Shown: piece by piece, positions 13,933-22,455 of the stretch
How positions within the stretch are numbered: position 1 is the stretch's first letter
Layout of the letters: each line of letters starts with the position of its first letter
Assembly: GCF_009669325.1 (NCBI RefSeq)
Contig: NZ_SZWE01000001.1
Location: 402 to 64,401 of the forward strand
Reading direction: 5' to 3'
DNA from: Roseovarius bejariae
Lineage (GTDB): Bacteria > Pseudomonadota > Alphaproteobacteria > Rhodobacterales > Rhodobacteraceae
Length of the DNA stretch: 64,000 bases
Translations under genes and position numbers: made by a program
Notes under the pieces: model-generated
Told to the model about the DNA's origin: nothing
The model's input: the letters and a program-made list of their open reading frames with translations, nothing else
Database searches by the model: none

Positions 13933-13983
13933 GCTGCCCTCCGAAGGCAGAGGCCATAGGTTCGAATCCTATCAGGTGCGCCA
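13933..13983 (+). other. att: Attachment site: displaced 3' part of tRNA-Arg(CCG)
   Basis: The sequence contains the anticodon stem CTGCC/GGCAG around loop CTCCGAA (anticodon CCG at 13941-13943), the variable loop, a complete T arm (ATAGG-TTCGAAT-CCTAT) and the 3' acceptor strand CAGGTGC-G-CCA. The 5' acceptor strand (it should be GCACCTG) and the D arm are absent upstream. This is therefore a 51-base 3' remnant, not a functional tRNA. It is the usual scar at the far end of an element integrated into a tRNA gene. The intact tRNA-Arg should be to the left of the window. Confidence 0.85.
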
Positions 13984-14265
13984 TTACCAATCTTGAAATT
14001 CGTAAAATTGCAGGGCCTCGATGAATGGCCCTCGGGCAACCGTGCCTTATCGGCCATCGAAGCGGTTTAGGTGATGAATCTGCAGCATTGCATTTGACGC
14101 AATGGTATTGTGCACGGATCGGAAACACTGCACCACTTGAAATGGCCATTTATCCTGTAGCGGGTTTGACAAAGAATCTCCGAGATGGTTCTGTCATGCA
14201 AGGAGGTCTCGGATTTCCATTCGGAAACACATTGGATTCTTTAGATTTACAGAAGGGGTTACCGT

Positions 14266-14754
14266 ATGTTTCGGTCTTTGGTCTTAGGCACAGTATTGGC
14301 AATCGGCTGCTCGGCAGGTGCAAACGCCGCGGTCGTACAATCGCAGGACGTCACAGTCGACGGCGTTGAATGGCGGGTTTCGATTCAGGAGGCGGATTCG
14401 TTCCTGAATCAAAGGGGACTGCTGGAAGACCAGACATGGTGGGGCTTGGAAGCGTTGGCCTACGATTTCGCGTCCAGTTTCGGGAGCAGTGACGATCATT
14501 TGAATTCGGGTTTCGGTGCTTACTTTGCCTACGCTTATGATGAGGGTGTCAATCAGGTGTACAACCGAGCATGCAGGGGCACATATTGCTATTACACGTA
14601 TTTCCAAGATTCAGGCACCGTCGATCGCTATTACGCAACTGCGGAGCAGATATCACCGGTGCCACTTCCAGCGAGTCTGCCGCTTCTTCTTGCCGGAGCT
14701 GCCGGGCTGGCAGGCATCGGTCGATTTCGCAAAAAACGAGCTGCACAGGCCTGA
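14266..14754 (+). CDS. VPLPA-CTERM sorting-domain protein
   Basis: A 162-residue exported protein. The start at 14266 has AAGGGG upstream. The N-terminus is a signal peptide (MFRSLVLGTVLAIGCSAGANA-A). The C-terminus has the tripartite sorting signal: VPLPASLPLL, a hydrophobic helix with LLAGAAGLAGIG, then RFRKKRA. Such VPLPA-type signals are processed by an exosortase-like enzyme and are common in Roseobacter relatives. The body is rich in aromatic residues (WW, YFAYAY, YCYYTYF) with one Cys pair (RACRGTYC). The exact function is unknown; it is probably a surface or matrix protein. It is the first chromosomal gene to the right of the attachment scar. Confidence 0.8.
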   Translation: MFRSLVLGTVLAIGCSAGANAAVVQSQDVTVDGVEWRVSIQEADSFLNQRGLLEDQTWWGLEALAYDFASSFGSSDDHLNSGFGAYFAYAYDEGVNQVYNRACRGTYCYYTYFQDSGTVDRYYATAEQISPVPLPASLPLLLAGAAGLAGIGRFRKKRAAQA

Positions 14755-15083
14755 CCGACCAAAATAACCTCGGATTCTCCTATGCATCGGGCGCTAGCAG
14801 GGGCGGCAGGCCTGTTTCAATGGTGTCGGCTGCACCTTTGAAATCGGGGCCACTGCCCTGTGCCGGATTCTCTTGTCGTATCTGGGAAACGTCGCATTGG
14901 ACGGCTGTATCTGACCATGCCGGGGAGGGTTCGGAGCGCCGACTGGGTTGGTGATCCGTTCGGCGGCTGATCGTCTGGTTTATCACATATGGTCGCGCAG
15001 GCGTCTCACCCCCCTTGAATTCCAAGGGCCAGTCTATGAAAAAGCCGCGGACCGTCACGTTTTATCCAAGGCCTTGCGCGCTC

Positions 15084-15530
15084 ATGCCATCCCATTCCGA
15101 AAGCCGCCCGCTGCCGTATTCGGCGCAACAGATGTATGACCTTGTGGCCGATGTGGGCAATTACCCCAAGTTCTTGCCATGGACGGCGGCGGCGCGGGTG
15201 CGCAAGGTGACCGATCAGGCGGATGGGTCGAAGGTGATGGAGGCCGACCTGGTGATCAGTTTCAAGGTCTTCCGCGAGCGGTTCGGAAGCCGTGTGGTCC
15301 TTTGGCCCGAGGATAGGAAGATCGAAACCGAGTATCTGGACGGGCCGTTCAAATACATGCGGTCGAACTGGCGGTTCGAAGAGGATGGCGACGGCTGTGT
15401 CGTGCATTTCGACGTGGATTTCGAGTTCAAGAACATGATCCTGCAAAAGGCCGCGGGCCTATTTTTCTACGAGGCCATGCAGCGGATCGTGCGCGCCTTC
15501 GAGAGCCGTGCGAAGGAGCTTTACGGATGA
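15084..15530 (+). CDS. COQ10/RatA family START-like protein
   Basis: A 148-residue protein from ATG at 15084 (MPSHSESRPLPYSAQQMYDL), the family-typical start; upstream in-frame codons lack similarity. The motif VADVGNYPKFLPWTAAARV is the hallmark of the COQ10_START/polyketide cyclase-like fold, followed by YLDGPFKYMRSNWRFEED and FEFKNMILQKAAGLFF. Bacterial members are annotated as RatA-type proteins or ubiquinone-binding COQ10 homologues. In alphaproteobacteria a role in ubiquinone handling for respiration is the more likely one. The stop overlaps the next gene by four bases (ATGA), so the two are coupled, although the partner has no obvious quinone role. Confidence 0.85.
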   Translation: MPSHSESRPLPYSAQQMYDLVADVGNYPKFLPWTAAARVRKVTDQADGSKVMEADLVISFKVFRERFGSRVVLWPEDRKIETEYLDGPFKYMRSNWRFEEDGDGCVVHFDVDFEFKNMILQKAAGLFFYEAMQRIVRAFESRAKELYG

Positions 15531-16807
15531 CATTGGCGCGTGACATTGCGACGTTTGTGGTCAGCGCGAAACCGTCGGCGGCGGCGCGCGAAATCATGGT
15601 GCAATCGCTTTACGATTGGATGGTCTGCGGGATGGCAGGTGCGTCCGAGCCGGTGGCCGGCATCATGCGCGCGCAGGCGCTTGAGGATGGCGGCACCTCG
15701 CAGGCGGCGATGTTCGGCGGCGGGCAGGTGCCCGCGCGGGCGGCGGCGCTGGTGAATGGCACGATCAGCCATGCCCTGGATTATGACGATACGCATTTTG
15801 CCCATATCGGGCATCTGTCCGTGGGCGTTCTGCCCGCTGTCATGGCCTGCGCGCCCAATGATGGCGCGGCGCTTTTGGAGGCGGCCTGTATCGGTTTCGA
15901 AGTGGCCACGCGGGTCGGCCTTTGGCTGGGCCGGGCGCATTACCAGGCGGGGTTCCATCAGACGGCCACGGCGGGGGCCTTCGGGGCGACTGCGGCGGTG
16001 GCGCGCTTGCGGGGCTTTGATGAGGGACAGGTGGCCCATGCGCTTGGCTTGGCTGCAACGAAGGCCGCTGGCCTCAAGTCGCAGTTCGGAACCATGGGCA
16101 AGCCGATGAATGCGGGGCTGTCTGCCGAATCCGGGGTGGTCTGTGCCGATCTGGCCGCGCGTGGTTTTATCTCGAATCCGGAGGCCATTGACGGCGCGCA
16201 GGGCTTTGGCCAAACCCATGCAGGGGAGGCCGTATCCTCGGCTTGGAAGGGGTTGGGTGAAGAGTGGAAAATGCAGGAGGTTTCGCACAAGCTGCATGCC
16301 TGCTGTCATGGGCTACACGCGATGATCGAAGCCCTGTCCCCCCTCAAGGTAAACCCTGCGGAGGTGCGCGCGGTGCGCATCACCACGCATCCCCGGTGGT
16401 TGACCGTCTGCAACCAGCCCGCACCCGAGACCGGCCTTGGGGCGAAGTTTTCCTATGCGCATGTGGCGGGTATGGTTCTGCATGGCTGGAACACCGCAGA
16501 TATCGGCAATTTCTCGGACGCCTGTGCGCAAGACCCTGCACTTGTGGCCTTCCGCGACAAGGTGAGCGTCACGGCCGACGACGCCCTTTCTGAGACCGAA
16601 ACCCATATCGTGCTTGAGATGGCAGATGGAACGCCCCTGCAAGGCCAGCATGACCTGATGGCCGATGTGGACCCGGGTCAGAAATGGCAGGCCCTGCGCC
16701 GGAAAGGGCGGGCCCTAGTCGGAGACCGCGAGGCGCAGATCTGGCAGGCGGTGCAAACAGAAAGGGCGCCCGCCCCGGACGCCCTTTCGGAGTTGATGCA
16801 GGTTTAG
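15527..16807 (+). CDS. MmgE/PrpD family protein
   Basis: A 426-residue protein overlapping the COQ10-like gene by four bases. The segment AAALVNGTISHALDYDDTHF (about 70 to 90) is typical of MmgE/PrpD proteins, as are GFHQTATAGAFGATAAVARL and MQEVSHKLHACCHGLHAMIE. Family members include 2-methylcitrate dehydratase, cis-aconitate decarboxylase and iminodisuccinate epimerase. Without the prpB/prpC genes nearby, the substrate cannot be named. The 3' end is only three bases from the convergent amtB stop, and it contains a hairpin that could terminate amtB. Confidence 0.8.
   Translation: MTLARDIATFVVSAKPSAAAREIMVQSLYDWMVCGMAGASEPVAGIMRAQALEDGGTSQAAMFGGGQVPARAAALVNGTISHALDYDDTHFAHIGHLSVGVLPAVMACAPNDGAALLEAACIGFEVATRVGLWLGRAHYQAGFHQTATAGAFGATAAVARLRGFDEGQVAHALGLAATKAAGLKSQFGTMGKPMNAGLSAESGVVCADLAARGFISNPEAIDGAQGFGQTHAGEAVSSAWKGLGEEWKMQEVSHKLHACCHGLHAMIEALSPLKVNPAEVRAVRITTHPRWLTVCNQPAPETGLGAKFSYAHVAGMVLHGWNTADIGNFSDACAQDPALVAFRDKVSVTADDALSETETHIVLEMADGTPLQGQHDLMADVDPGQKWQALRRKGRALVGDREAQIWQAVQTERAPAPDALSELMQV
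16761..16787 (-). terminator. Likely amtB terminator inside the MmgE/PrpD gene end
   Basis: AAAGGGCG (16761-16768) pairs with CGCCCTTT (16780-16787). Read on the minus strand the hairpin is followed by a T-rich CTTTCTGTTTG. It lies just beyond the amtB stop, within the convergent gene. Confidence 0.5.
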
Positions 16808-16810
16808 GCT

Positions 16811-17989
16811 TCAGCTGGCGTGGTCATAGGCCCGTTCGCCGTGCAGTTCGATATCAAGGCCATTGTACTCGGCCTCTTCATCCACACGCAGCGGCACGAT
16901 GGCGCGGCAGATGTAGACCAGCGCGATGCTGATCACCAAGGTGAAGACGCCGACGATGGCAAGACTGCCCAATTGCGCGGCCCATGATCCTGCGCCGAAG
17001 GCGGCGATCATGACGGTGCCGAAGATGCCGCCCACGCCATGCACGGCAAAGACATCCAGCGTGTCGTCGATCTTGAGCTTTTCACGGATGAGGTTCACCG
17101 CCTCCTGACAGAGGATGCCCGCCACCGCGCCGATGATCAGCGCTTCGATGGGGCCGAAAAATCCGCTGGCCGGGGTGATCGAGGCAAGGCCCGCGATGGT
17201 GCCGGTGACCAGACCCACAAGCGAGGCACGGCCGAATTTCACCCGCTCCCACAGCGCCCAGGTGAGCGAGGCCGTGGCGGCGGAGATATGCGTGACGGTC
17301 AGGGCCATGGCCGCACCCCCGTCAGCGGCTAGTTGCGAGCCGCCGTTGAAGCCGAACCAGCCGACCCAAAGCATCGCCGCACCGATCATCACGTAACCGG
17401 GGTTATGCGGCGGCGAGGTGCGGTTCTTGCGCGGGCCAAGTGCGACGGCGATCACCAGCGCGGCAAGGCCTGCTGTTTCGTGCACGACGATGCCACCGGC
17501 GAAATCCTTGACGCCGGTTTCGCCAAAAATCCCGCCATCGGCCAGGAAGCCGCCGCCCCAGATCCAGTGAACAACAGGCGCATAGCACAACAGCATCCAA
17601 AGCCCCGAGAAAAGCAGGACGAAGCCAAAGTTGATGCGCTCCACATAGGCGCCGACGATCAAGGCCGGGGTGATGATGGCGAAGGTCATCTGGAAGGCGA
17701 AGAACAGGACCTCGGGCAGGGTGCCCGACAGGCTGTCACTGGTCACGCCATTCAGGAAAGCCTTGCCCAGACCGCCCCAATAGGCCCCGCCGTCGCCAAA
17801 GGCGATGGAATAACCCAAGGCGAGCCAAAGAACGCTCATCAAACAGGCGATGGCATAGCACTGCATGAAGACGCTGAGCACATTGCGCGCCCGGACAAGG
17901 CCGCCATAGAAAAGCGCGAGGCCCGGTAGTGTCATGAAAAGGACCAGCGCCGTGGCGACGATGATCCAAGCTGTATCCGCTCCGTTCAT
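16811..17989 (-). CDS. amtB: Ammonium transporter AmtB
   Basis: A 392-residue protein with eleven predicted membrane helices and no cleaved leader, slightly shorter than E. coli AmtB. The twin pore histidines are visible in VVHETAG (about 165) and DVFAVHGVGG (about 315). The N-terminal segment MTLPGLALFYGGLVRARNVL is the Amt family signature. It moves ammonium into the cell under nitrogen limitation. AAAGG lies upstream of ATG at 17989. No glnK is adjacent, unlike the usual glnK-amtB pair, so its PII partner must be encoded elsewhere. The ntr regulators begin 4.5 kb to the right. I found no convincing sigma-54 promoter upstream. Confidence 0.95.
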   Translation of the reverse strand: MNGADTAWIIVATALVLFMTLPGLALFYGGLVRARNVLSVFMQCYAIACLMSVLWLALGYSIAFGDGGAYWGGLGKAFLNGVTSDSLSGTLPEVLFFAFQMTFAIITPALIVGAYVERINFGFVLLFSGLWMLLCYAPVVHWIWGGGFLADGGIFGETGVKDFAGGIVVHETAGLAALVIAVALGPRKNRTSPPHNPGYVMIGAAMLWVGWFGFNGGSQLAADGGAAMALTVTHISAATASLTWALWERVKFGRASLVGLVTGTIAGLASITPASGFFGPIEALIIGAVAGILCQEAVNLIREKLKIDDTLDVFAVHGVGGIFGTVMIAAFGAGSWAAQLGSLAIVGVFTLVISIALVYICRAIVPLRVDEEAEYNGLDIELHGERAYDHAS

Positions 17990-18133
17990 TTTTTAACCTT
18001 TCCGTCCCGGTTTCGGGCAGAAAACGGATTCCGTATGCAAAAAGAAGCGGCATAGCGATCAAATGCCGGGCAATTTGCGGAGTGCTGGAATTATAGGCTG
18101 TTTTTGGACTTGATGCCCGCGATTTGAGCGAAG

Positions 18134-18601
18134 TCAGGTTAACGCGCGTTTGAGCAGGGCAAGGGCGTGATCCCGCGACAGGCGGCGCACGTTGTCGCGG
18201 CCCTGCGCGCCAAAATCCCTGGTTTCGGTGACTGTTCTGAACCCTTTGCGGGCCAGGCCGAAACAGACCCGGCCCTCGGGTTTGTGTTCAGAGGCTCCGG
18301 GCCCTGCAATGCCGGTGACAGACACGGAAAGATCCGCATGAGAGTGGGCCAGCGCGCCCTCAGCCATTTCACGGGCCACCTGTTCGGACACGGCCCCATA
18401 GGTCGAAAGGCTTTCTGGCGTTACGTCCAAATCCTCTTTTTTCGCATTGTTTGAATAGGTTACGAAGCCGCGTTCAAGTACATGAGATGAGCCGGGCATA
18501 TCCGTCAGGGCCACCGCGACCATGCCGCCGGTGCAGGATTCGGCGGTGGCGATCATCACGCCCTCGGCGCGGGCGAGATCGAGGATTTCTTGTGCGCTCA
18601 A
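18134..18601 (-). CDS. cinA: CinA C-terminal domain protein (NMN amidohydrolase)
   Basis: A 155-residue protein. The start is a TTG at 18601 that overlaps the pgpA stop (TTGA). No ATG exists in the right place, and homology begins directly here ([20 protein letters not shown]). ESCTGGMVAVALTDMPGSS, then TYSNNAKKEDLDV and VSVTGIAGPG, are typical of the CinA C-terminal domain, which deamidates nicotinamide mononucleotide in pyridine nucleotide salvage. This is the stand-alone form, lacking the N-terminal molybdopterin-binding-like domain. It is the third gene of an overlapping ispDF-pgpA-cinA operon. Confidence 0.88.
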   Translation of the reverse strand: MSAQEILDLARAEGVMIATAESCTGGMVAVALTDMPGSSHVLERGFVTYSNNAKKEDLDVTPESLSTYGAVSEQVAREMAEGALAHSHADLSVSVTGIAGPGASEHKPEGRVCFGLARKGFRTVTETRDFGAQGRDNVRRLSRDHALALLKRALT

Positions 18602-19095
18602 AGCCCCAGAACCCCATGCGACAGACCTGCCAATAATACCACACCGAGGCCAGCGAAGATACCGGCGATAATGTCGTCCAGCATGACGCCAAGGGCATCT
18701 CCGCGGCGGTCGGCCCAGCCGACAGGGCCGGGTTTCCAGATGTCGAAGAGGCGAAAGAGGATGAAGGCCGCAACCCAACCGGGCCAGAGGGCCGTAAGGG
18801 CGGCACCGACATGGGCGGCGCCGATGGAGACCGGCAGGAAGGCAAGCCACTGGCCCGCCACCTCGTCAATCACGATCTCGGAAGGGTCGTGATCAGATTT
18901 CCCCTTTGTTTCCAAGGACGTGGCCCACCATCCTAAAGTGAACGAAAGGATAACGCCGAGCCCGAGAAGAATTGGCCCCCCCAGCATGTGCAGGCCCCAG
19001 GCAACAGGAATGGCGGCAAGCGATCCCCAGGTGCCGGGGGCGGGGCGCAGGTGTCCGATCCAGAAAAACGTGGCAATACAATGTGTTATGGTCAT
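18598..19095 (-). CDS. pgpA: Phosphatidylglycerophosphatase A
   Basis: A 165-residue membrane protein. The N-terminal [21 protein letters not shown] and the [14 protein letters not shown] segment are PgpA signatures; [14 protein letters not shown] near the end carries conserved acidic residues. Three to four hydrophobic helices are visible. It removes the phosphate from phosphatidylglycerophosphate to give phosphatidylglycerol in the inner membrane. It overlaps ispDF by four bases upstream and cinA downstream, so all three are probably translated from one message. Confidence 0.93.
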   Translation of the reverse strand: MTITHCIATFFWIGHLRPAPGTWGSLAAIPVAWGLHMLGGPILLGLGVILSFTLGWWATSLETKGKSDHDPSEIVIDEVAGQWLAFLPVSIGAAHVGAALTALWPGWVAAFILFRLFDIWKPGPVGWADRRGDALGVMLDDIIAGIFAGLGVVLLAGLSHGVLGL

Positions 19096-20237
19096 GACTT
19101 CACCAAGGTTGCTGTGGCTTGGGCGGCAATGCCTTCCTCGCGGCCAGTGAAACCCAGACGTTCCGAGGTGGTGGCCTTGACGGAAATGCGGGAAGGCTCA
19201 ACACCCATGATCCGCGACAGAGCCTCTTGCATGGCCTGCGCATGGGGGCCGATTTTCGGGCGCTCGCAGATAAGAGTGACGTCTACGTTGCTGATTTCAA
19301 ACCCTTTTTCTCGGGCCAAATCAACCGAATGACGCAGGAAGATATGGCTTTCGGCGCCTTTCCATTGCGGATCGCTGGGGGGGAAGTGGCGGCCTATGTC
19401 ACCCTGCGCCAAGGCCCCATATATAGCGTCGGTCAGGGCGTGCATCCCGACATCTGCGTCGGAGTGCCCTTGCAATCCACGGGTATGCGGGATGCTGACC
19501 CCACAGAGGACAACATGGTCACCATCGCCGAAACGATGCACGTCATAGCCATTGCCAAGGCGTATATCCATTTGATAATCCAGTATTTTTTCGGCGCGGG
19601 CAAAATCGCCGGGGTGGGTGATCTTGAGATTGTTCTCGTCGCCGTCAATGATACGAACGGACAGACCGGCAGCGCGGGCCACCTCCACGTCATCAGCGGC
19701 GGGGGCATCATGGGCGCGGTGTGCCTCCAAAATATCACCGAAAACAAAGGCTTGCGGGGTCTGCGCGCGAAAGAGGCCCGTTCGGTCGCGGGTGCCCGCG
19801 ACCTCACCATCCCGCCCGATCCAAAGGGCATCGGTAACCGGCAAGGCCGGGGCGACGGCGCGCTGCGGACCGCGCGAAAGTTCGTACAAAACGTACGAAA
19901 CGTACGCCGGTTTCGTACAACTTCGGGCCACATCATGGATGGCAACGTACGAGTCGTACGAAAACCCGGTCTCGGAAAGGTATTCGAGGCCCAGGCGGAC
20001 CGAGTCGGCGCGTTCCGCGCCGCCGGTCGTGACCTCGACCCCGGCGGGCGGATCATAGCGATCGAGGTCGTCGGGATGCAGGACCACGACAATGCGGCTG
20101 ATTTCGGGTGTGGCCTGAAACGCGGCCACGGTCCAATCGATTACACGTCGCCCGGCAAGGGGCTGCCATTGCTTTGGCTGATTTCCCCCGGCGCGGGTGC
20201 CGCGCCCGGCGGCAACGATGATGGCGGCGCTTTGCAT
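19092..20237 (-). CDS. ispDF: Bifunctional IspD/IspF (MEP pathway)
   Basis: A 381-residue fusion. IspD (about 1 to 225) has the nucleotide-binding [16 protein letters not shown] and converts MEP to CDP-ME. IspF (about 226 to 381) has the metal ligands in GNGYDVHRF and [13 protein letters not shown] and makes MEcPP. The fused form is common in alphaproteobacteria. In IspD the usual HDAARP motif is HDVARS; Asp102 and Arg105 are kept. The stretch around it, residues about 93 to 121, is encoded by CGTACGA-type repeats (SYDSYV, then [11 protein letters not shown]), without a net length change against the E. coli enzyme as I align it. The stop overlaps pgpA. Start at 20237. Confidence 0.95.
   Translation of the reverse strand: MQSAAIIVAAGRGTRAGGNQPKQWQPLAGRRVIDWTVAAFQATPEISRIVVVLHPDDLDRYDPPAGVEVTTGGAERADSVRLGLEYLSETGFSYDSYVAIHDVARSCTKPAYVSYVLYELSRGPQRAVAPALPVTDALWIGRDGEVAGTRDRTGLFRAQTPQAFVFGDILEAHRAHDAPAADDVEVARAAGLSVRIIDGDENNLKITHPGDFARAEKILDYQMDIRLGNGYDVHRFGDGDHVVLCGVSIPHTRGLQGHSDADVGMHALTDAIYGALAQGDIGRHFPPSDPQWKGAESHIFLRHSVDLAREKGFEISNVDVTLICERPKIGPHAQAMQEALSRIMGVEPSRISVKATTSERLGFTGREEGIAAQATATLVKS
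19881..19964. repeat. CGTACGA-type palindromic repeats inside ispD
   Basis: Six GTAC-centred units (TTCGTACAAA, ACGTACGAAA, ACGTACGCC, TTTCGTACAA and a double unit) lie within 84 bases of coding sequence. The double unit CGTACGAGTCGTACGAAAA (19946-19964) is, on the other strand, identical for 19 bases to the intergenic repeat at 59216. The reading frame stays open. Confidence 0.85.
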
Positions 20238-20398
20238 GGGGGAAGGAATAGGCGGTGGTCACGGTAAGCGCAATCCTCGAACCATGCGCCTAAAAAATAA
20301 GCAAATACCCATATTGCGGTGCCAAAACTCCTCGCAATCGTTGTTGAATTGGGGGTAAACGCATAGAGAGAAGGCATTGCACAAGGATTAAGCACAAT

Positions 20399-21391
20399 AT
20401 GCTGCCCATCGCGGATCGCACTTTGACACCTCCGGTTCTACTGGCCCCACTTGCGGGAATCACCGATTTGCCATTTCGGAACCTCGTCGCGCGGTTCGGC
20501 GCGGGGCTTGTGGTGAGCGAAATGGTCGCCAGCCAAGAGATGGTGCAGGCCAAGCCGGGTGTGCGCGAGCGGGCCGAACTGGGCTTTGGCGTGGAAAATA
20601 CCGCCGTGCAACTGGCTGGCCGGGAGGCACACTGGATGGCCGAAGCGGCGCGGATGGTCGAGGCCAATGGCGCGCGGCTGATCGATATCAACATGGGCTG
20701 CCCCGCCAAGAAGGTGACGAGCAGCAGCGGCGCGGGGGCCAGTGGCTCGGCCCTGATGAAAGACCTCGATCACGCGCTGAGCCTGATCGAGGCGGTGGTT
20801 GAGGCGGTCAAGGTGCCTGTGACGCTCAAGACCCGGCTGGGCTGGGATGACACCCTGATGAACGCGCCGGAGCTGGCGCGGCGGGCCGAGGCGGCGGGGG
20901 TTCGGTTGATCACCATTCATGGCCGCACCCGGTGCCAGTTCTACAAGGGCCACGCAGATTGGGCGGCCATTCGGGCGGTGAAAGAGGCAGTGGATATTCC
21001 CGTGGTGGCCAATGGCGATATCGTGGACCCCGAGGCGGCGAAACGGGCATTGGCGCAAAGCGGCGCCGATGGCGTGATGATTGGCCGGGGCGCGCAGGGG
21101 CGGCCGTGGCTTTTGGCGCAGGTGGCGGCGGAGCTTTGGGGCGGTGCGGCCCCGCAAGTGCCGCGCGGCGAGGATTTCATCGACATGGTGGCGGAGCACT
21201 ATGAAGCGATGTTGCGGTTCTACGGGCCGGACCTGGGCAATCGGGTCTCGCGCAAGCACTTGGGATGGTACCTGGACGAGGCCGGGACCGGGGCCGAGAT
21301 GCGCAAGCGGCTTTTGACCAGCCGGGACAGCGCGGAGGTTTTGCGCCTCATTCCACAAGCGATCCGCGACGGCGAAAGGATAGCGGCATGA
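20399..21391 (+). CDS. dusB: tRNA-dihydrouridine synthase (DusB/NifR3)
   Basis: A 330-residue flavoprotein. APLAGITDLPFRNLVARFGA at the start, DINMGCPAKKV with the active-site Cys (about 101), TIHGRTR and NGDIVDPEAA, and VMIGRGAQGRPW (FMN phosphate site) are all Dus signatures. It reduces uridines in the tRNA D loop using NADPH. Its old name nifR3 comes from its position before ntrBC in Rhodobacter, which is repeated here. The ribosome site before ATG at 20399 is weak (AAGGA thirteen bases up). The stop overlaps ntrB by four bases. Confidence 0.95.
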   Translation: MLPIADRTLTPPVLLAPLAGITDLPFRNLVARFGAGLVVSEMVASQEMVQAKPGVRERAELGFGVENTAVQLAGREAHWMAEAARMVEANGARLIDINMGCPAKKVTSSSGAGASGSALMKDLDHALSLIEAVVEAVKVPVTLKTRLGWDDTLMNAPELARRAEAAGVRLITIHGRTRCQFYKGHADWAAIRAVKEAVDIPVVANGDIVDPEAAKRALAQSGADGVMIGRGAQGRPWLLAQVAAELWGGAAPQVPRGEDFIDMVAEHYEAMLRFYGPDLGNRVSRKHLGWYLDEAGTGAEMRKRLLTSRDSAEVLRLIPQAIRDGERIAA

Positions 21392-22455
21392 GTGACGAAG
21401 CAATCTGGTCGTCCCTGCCGGTGCCGGCGCTGGTTCTGGACCCGATGGACCGTATCCATCGGGTGAACCCGGCGGCGGAGGGTTTCTTGAATTCCTCGTC
21501 AAAGGCCCTTGCCGGACAGCCGGTGTGGGACAAGCTGGCCGTGGATGCGCCGCTTGAAGAGGCGTTCGAGCGGGCGCGGGAGAATGACGCGCCCTTGTTC
21601 GTCAATGACGTGGACGTGGGCACCGGCGACCGGGCCCCGCTGCATTGCAACCTGCAAATCGCGCCCTTGGCGGGGGAGGCGGGGCATATGCTTCTGTTGA
21701 TTTCGCCGCGTGAGCTGGCGGGCCGGGTGACGCAGGGCCAGTCGGTGAAATCGGCGGCGAAGTCGGCCATCGGCATGGCCGAGATGCTGGCCCACGAGAT
21801 CAAGAACCCGCTGGCCGGGATCACCGGCGCGGCACAGCTTTTGTCGATGAACCTCGAAGCGCAGGACCTTGAGTTGACCGATTTGATCGTCAGCGAAAGC
21901 CGCCGGATCGTGAGCCTGTTGGAACAGGTGGAGCAATTCGGCAATGTCAGCGCCCCCAAGATGCAGGCGGTGAACCTGCATGACGTGCTGGACCGTGCGC
22001 GCCGGTCGGCCATCGTGGGGGTGGCCGCCGATATGACGATCATCGAGGATTACGACCCCTCGTTGCCCTTGGCGCAGGGCGACCCGGACCAGTTGTTGCA
22101 GGTCATCCAGAACCTTCTGAAGAACGCGGCGCAAGCGGCGGGCGAGGGCGGCGGGGTGATCCGCCTGCATACCTATTACGAGCAAAGCCTGCGGGTGCGG
22201 CGCGATGGTGGCGGCAAGAGCCTGCCGTTGCAGATCGAGGTGATCGACGATGGCCCGGGCCTGCCCGAGGAGATCGCCGAGGATATTTTCGACCCCTTCG
22301 TTTCGGGGCGTGAGAACGGCACGGGGCTGGGACTGGCCCTCGCGGCCAAGATCATTTCCGAGCATGACGGCTGGATTTCCGTCAACTCGGTGCCCGGGCG
22401 CACGGTGTTTCGCATCTCGCTTCCACGGGCGGGCAAGGAATTGGAGGACAGCTGA
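21388..22455 (+). CDS. ntrB: Nitrogen sensor histidine kinase NtrB
   Basis: A 355-residue soluble kinase. The start is ATG at 21388, overlapping the dusB stop. An N-terminal PAS domain (about 5 to 115: [20 protein letters not shown]) is followed by the phosphorylated His in [20 protein letters not shown] (about 132), the N box [11 protein letters not shown] and the ATP-lid motifs DDGPGLPEE and [12 protein letters not shown]. There are no membrane segments. NtrB senses nitrogen state through PII proteins and phosphorylates NtrC. ntrC follows with a one-base overlap (TGATG). Confidence 0.95.
   Translation: MSDEAIWSSLPVPALVLDPMDRIHRVNPAAEGFLNSSSKALAGQPVWDKLAVDAPLEEAFERARENDAPLFVNDVDVGTGDRAPLHCNLQIAPLAGEAGHMLLLISPRELAGRVTQGQSVKSAAKSAIGMAEMLAHEIKNPLAGITGAAQLLSMNLEAQDLELTDLIVSESRRIVSLLEQVEQFGNVSAPKMQAVNLHDVLDRARRSAIVGVAADMTIIEDYDPSLPLAQGDPDQLLQVIQNLLKNAAQAAGEGGGVIRLHTYYEQSLRVRRDGGGKSLPLQIEVIDDGPGLPEEIAEDIFDPFVSGRENGTGLGLALAAKIISEHDGWISVNSVPGRTVFRISLPRAGKELEDS

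Noticed and set aside
13921..13983. A complete tRNA-Arg gene
   Set aside because: Only the anticodon arm, T arm and 3' acceptor strand are present; the 5' acceptor strand and D arm are missing.
17990..18133. A sigma-54 promoter upstream of amtB (TGCCGCTTCTTTTTGCA on the minus strand)
   Set aside because: The -24 GG is not at the required distance from the -12 GC.
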